A stretch of 64,000 nucleotides of DNA, taken from assembly GCF_954871325.1 (NCBI RefSeq), contig NC_088779.1:389121-453120 (forward strand), in the 5' to 3' direction. Each line of letters starts with the position of its first letter. Within the stretch, counting starts at the first letter, position 1. Source of the DNA: Gordionus sp. m RMFG-2023 (lineage: Eukaryota; Nematomorpha; Gordioida; Chordodea; Parachordodidae). Under the pieces are notes generated by a model. It had not been told where the DNA came from. It was given only the letters and a program-made list of their open reading frames with translations, and did not search any database. Both the position numbers and the translations under genes were made by a program. Positions 62,485 through 64,000 of this stretch are shown piece by piece.

Positions 62485-62908
62485 CTAAGGCTCATCACAA
62501 TATAAATCGCGAACATTAAATATGTGAGAACTATTATAAAGCGGTGAACCAGTGGAGGTAGGAGGGGGCAGAGGGCTAAGCCATATTCCTGGGTTTTCTT
62601 CCAAAATTATTAAACTGAACCCAACCCCCACCCTTAAACTTAGAAGGTTCCACACGAAGCACCAGTATCCGAATCGCATCATCCAATCAACCCACTTCCT
62701 GCCCCGCCCGCCATTTTGTCAAAAAAATAACGATAACCTTCAACGCTTAACAAAGTCGTCAGGATAGAACGCGAGCTTTGGGATTGTTTTTTAGAAAGTT
62801 TCGTTGGTGAAGGAACTTCTTGAAATTTGTTTAAGATCCCTGGAATCCGCAAATTGAGAAGGTTTGTGCTCACATTGGTAGGTAGAGCAGAAAACTCCAA
62901 AAAATGTT
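62485..62908 (-). CDS. Candidate exons, possibly upstream part of tti1
   Basis: On the minus strand, after an AATATAAG acceptor, an open stretch reads FSALPTNVSTNLLNLRIPG and then VEGYRYFFDK. An overlapping second frame contains NPGIWLSPLPPPTSTGSP. GC content is well above the flanks. The first piece fits loosely the 'LATSLPRL... LLLGYLKLL' HEAT region of TTI1, and the strand and order agree with tti1 downstream. No donor site is convincing. If right, the 4.5-kb foldback element sits in a tti1 intron. It could also be another gene. Confidence 0.35.
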
Positions 62909-63047
62909 TTCTTATATTTATATTATTTTAAATTCATTTTTTTTTTTGAATTTTAAGAATGAAATTAAAATTAGGCATTTTTTTAAAAAAAAAATATATA
63001 TATATAATTTAAAAAATAGTGACCGTTTATCCTGAAATAAAAATCAT

Positions 63048-63102
63048 TTCTTTTCTTTTTTTCTTTCTTTCCTTTCTTTCTTTTCTTTATTTTCTTTCTT
63101 AG
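63048..63102. repeat. CTTT-rich microsatellite
   Basis: Imperfect run of TTTC/CTTT units. Confidence 0.8.
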
Positions 63103-63248
63103 TGCTGAGTTGATTTTTAAAAAAAAGAGCTACGTCAATATTTTATCCAGAAAAATATTACGCGAGCCCTGAAAATTTTGCTCATAGATGGCACAAAGGT
63201 TTGTAGAATCTCGGGAGAAATATTTTCGCCCCATTTAACACCACTAGG
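63103..63248. mobile_element. Palindromic MITE, 'GTTGTTAAACGG' family
   Basis: Carries ATTTTATCCAGAAAAATATT, ACGCGAGCCCTGAAAATTTT and TTTAACACCACTAG. Closest to the 50304 copy. Confidence 0.55.
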
Positions 63249-63364
63249 TCTCTCGTCTATATAAATTCACTTTAATCAAATTAGCATCAATTTCATTTTC
63301 AATTGAAGCTTTAACGAGAAAAATCTTAAAATAAGCATTTAGGGAGGAGTGTTTGATATACAAT

Positions 63365-63800
63365 TAAATTTCGGTTGGGCGATAGTTTAAAAGGTTTTTC
63401 CCCGACATGCGCAGTAGGTTTCTGAATTTTAAATTGCAATTTCTTTAAATGTTCATTATAGAATTGTCTGAAATTTTATAGGGTGGGTATTATACACCTA
63501 TCGGAATGCATTTATGGCGTTCAATTAATGATTTAAAATGCAAAAAATAACAAATACCCACCTTATAAATTTCGGACAATCGTTATTATTTGCATTATAA
63601 ATCACTAATCGGCGCGCTATTTTAAATTTGAAAACTAATTTCGCCGGATGTGCATTCCAATAGGTGTATAATACCACCCACCCTATTAAATGTCAGACAA
63701 TTTTATAATGAACTTTTAAAGAAATTACAATTTAAAATGTAAAACCTTACTGCGCATGTCGGGAAAGCTTATTAAGGTATCGCCTTAACCTAAATTTTTT
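63365..63800. mobile_element. Foldback element with nested palindromes
   Basis: The outer arms are ~150-bp reverse complements. Words such as CCCGACATGCGCAGTA, AATTTCTTTAAA, AGGGTGGGT and ATTATACACCTAT on the left return complemented on the right. The inner arms (AATGATTTAAAATGCAAA / TTTGCATTATAAATCACT) pair again round about 63570. Confidence 0.75.
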
Positions 63801-63837
63801 AAGGAAAAAATCTGCCTAATATATTTTTTGTATTTTA

Positions 63838-63905
63838 TAATATTGATGCCAATCATTTTCGTTTTATAAATTCTCAAGTTCAAAAATGATTGGCGTTAAA
63901 TGTTA
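63838..63905. repeat. Hairpin
   Basis: GATGCCAATCATTTT pairs with AAAATGATTGGCGTT across a short loop. Confidence 0.6.
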
Positions 63906-64000
63906 AAAGATCGTAAAATTTAAGAATTAAATGTTTTTTGGCAATATGTTTATTTTTATTTTATGATCGAGTAAATAGACGAAATTCCCAAGAATGAAAA

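Overview
The window is nuclear DNA of an AT-rich animal genome. Coding sequence is split into exons with GT-AG introns, and the genes I can name are metazoan: a SEA/EGF membrane protein, an ANTP-class homeobox gene of the Rough type, the nonsense-mediated-decay factor SMG9 and the PIKK-assembly factor TTI1. I cannot place it below 'invertebrate animal'; a Rough-type homeodomain suits a protostome. Introns run from 43 nt to more than 3 kb. Genes are sparse: four supported genes in 64 kb, the rest repeats and very AT-rich DNA.

Layout. 1.3-4.1 kb (+): the 3' part of a SEA-EGF-EGF-transmembrane gene, with two GC-rich MITEs in its intron. 4.1-11.8 kb: no gene; a decayed reverse-transcriptase-associated domain, short MITEs, a SINE-like repeat. 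11.8-18.9 kb (+): smg9, eight exons whose reading frames join in phase, with introns full of MITEs. 19-23.8 kb: MITEs, one inserted in another. 23.8-25.8 kb (-): a two-exon Rough-like homeobox gene. 25.8-51 kb: a long gene-poor tract with microsatellites, inverted-repeat elements, a 204-bp tandem array, nested hAT-type MITEs, an LTR-retrotransposon fossil and one candidate exon of unknown gene. 51.3-56.9 kb (-): the C-terminal half of tti1, possibly with further upstream exons at 62.5-62.9 kb. 57.7-62.3 kb: a 4.5-kb hAT-ended foldback element carrying two opposed arrays of a 119-bp satellite. 63.0-63.9 kb: more foldback DNA.

How parts relate. SMG9 (SMG1 kinase complex) and TTI1 (TELO2-TTI1-TTI2 chaperone complex) both serve PI3K-like kinases; this is probably chance linkage. 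The dominant theme is non-autonomous hAT-type DNA transposons: six copies have exact 8-bp target duplications, several occupy introns of the host genes, and one has grown into a satellite-bearing palindrome.
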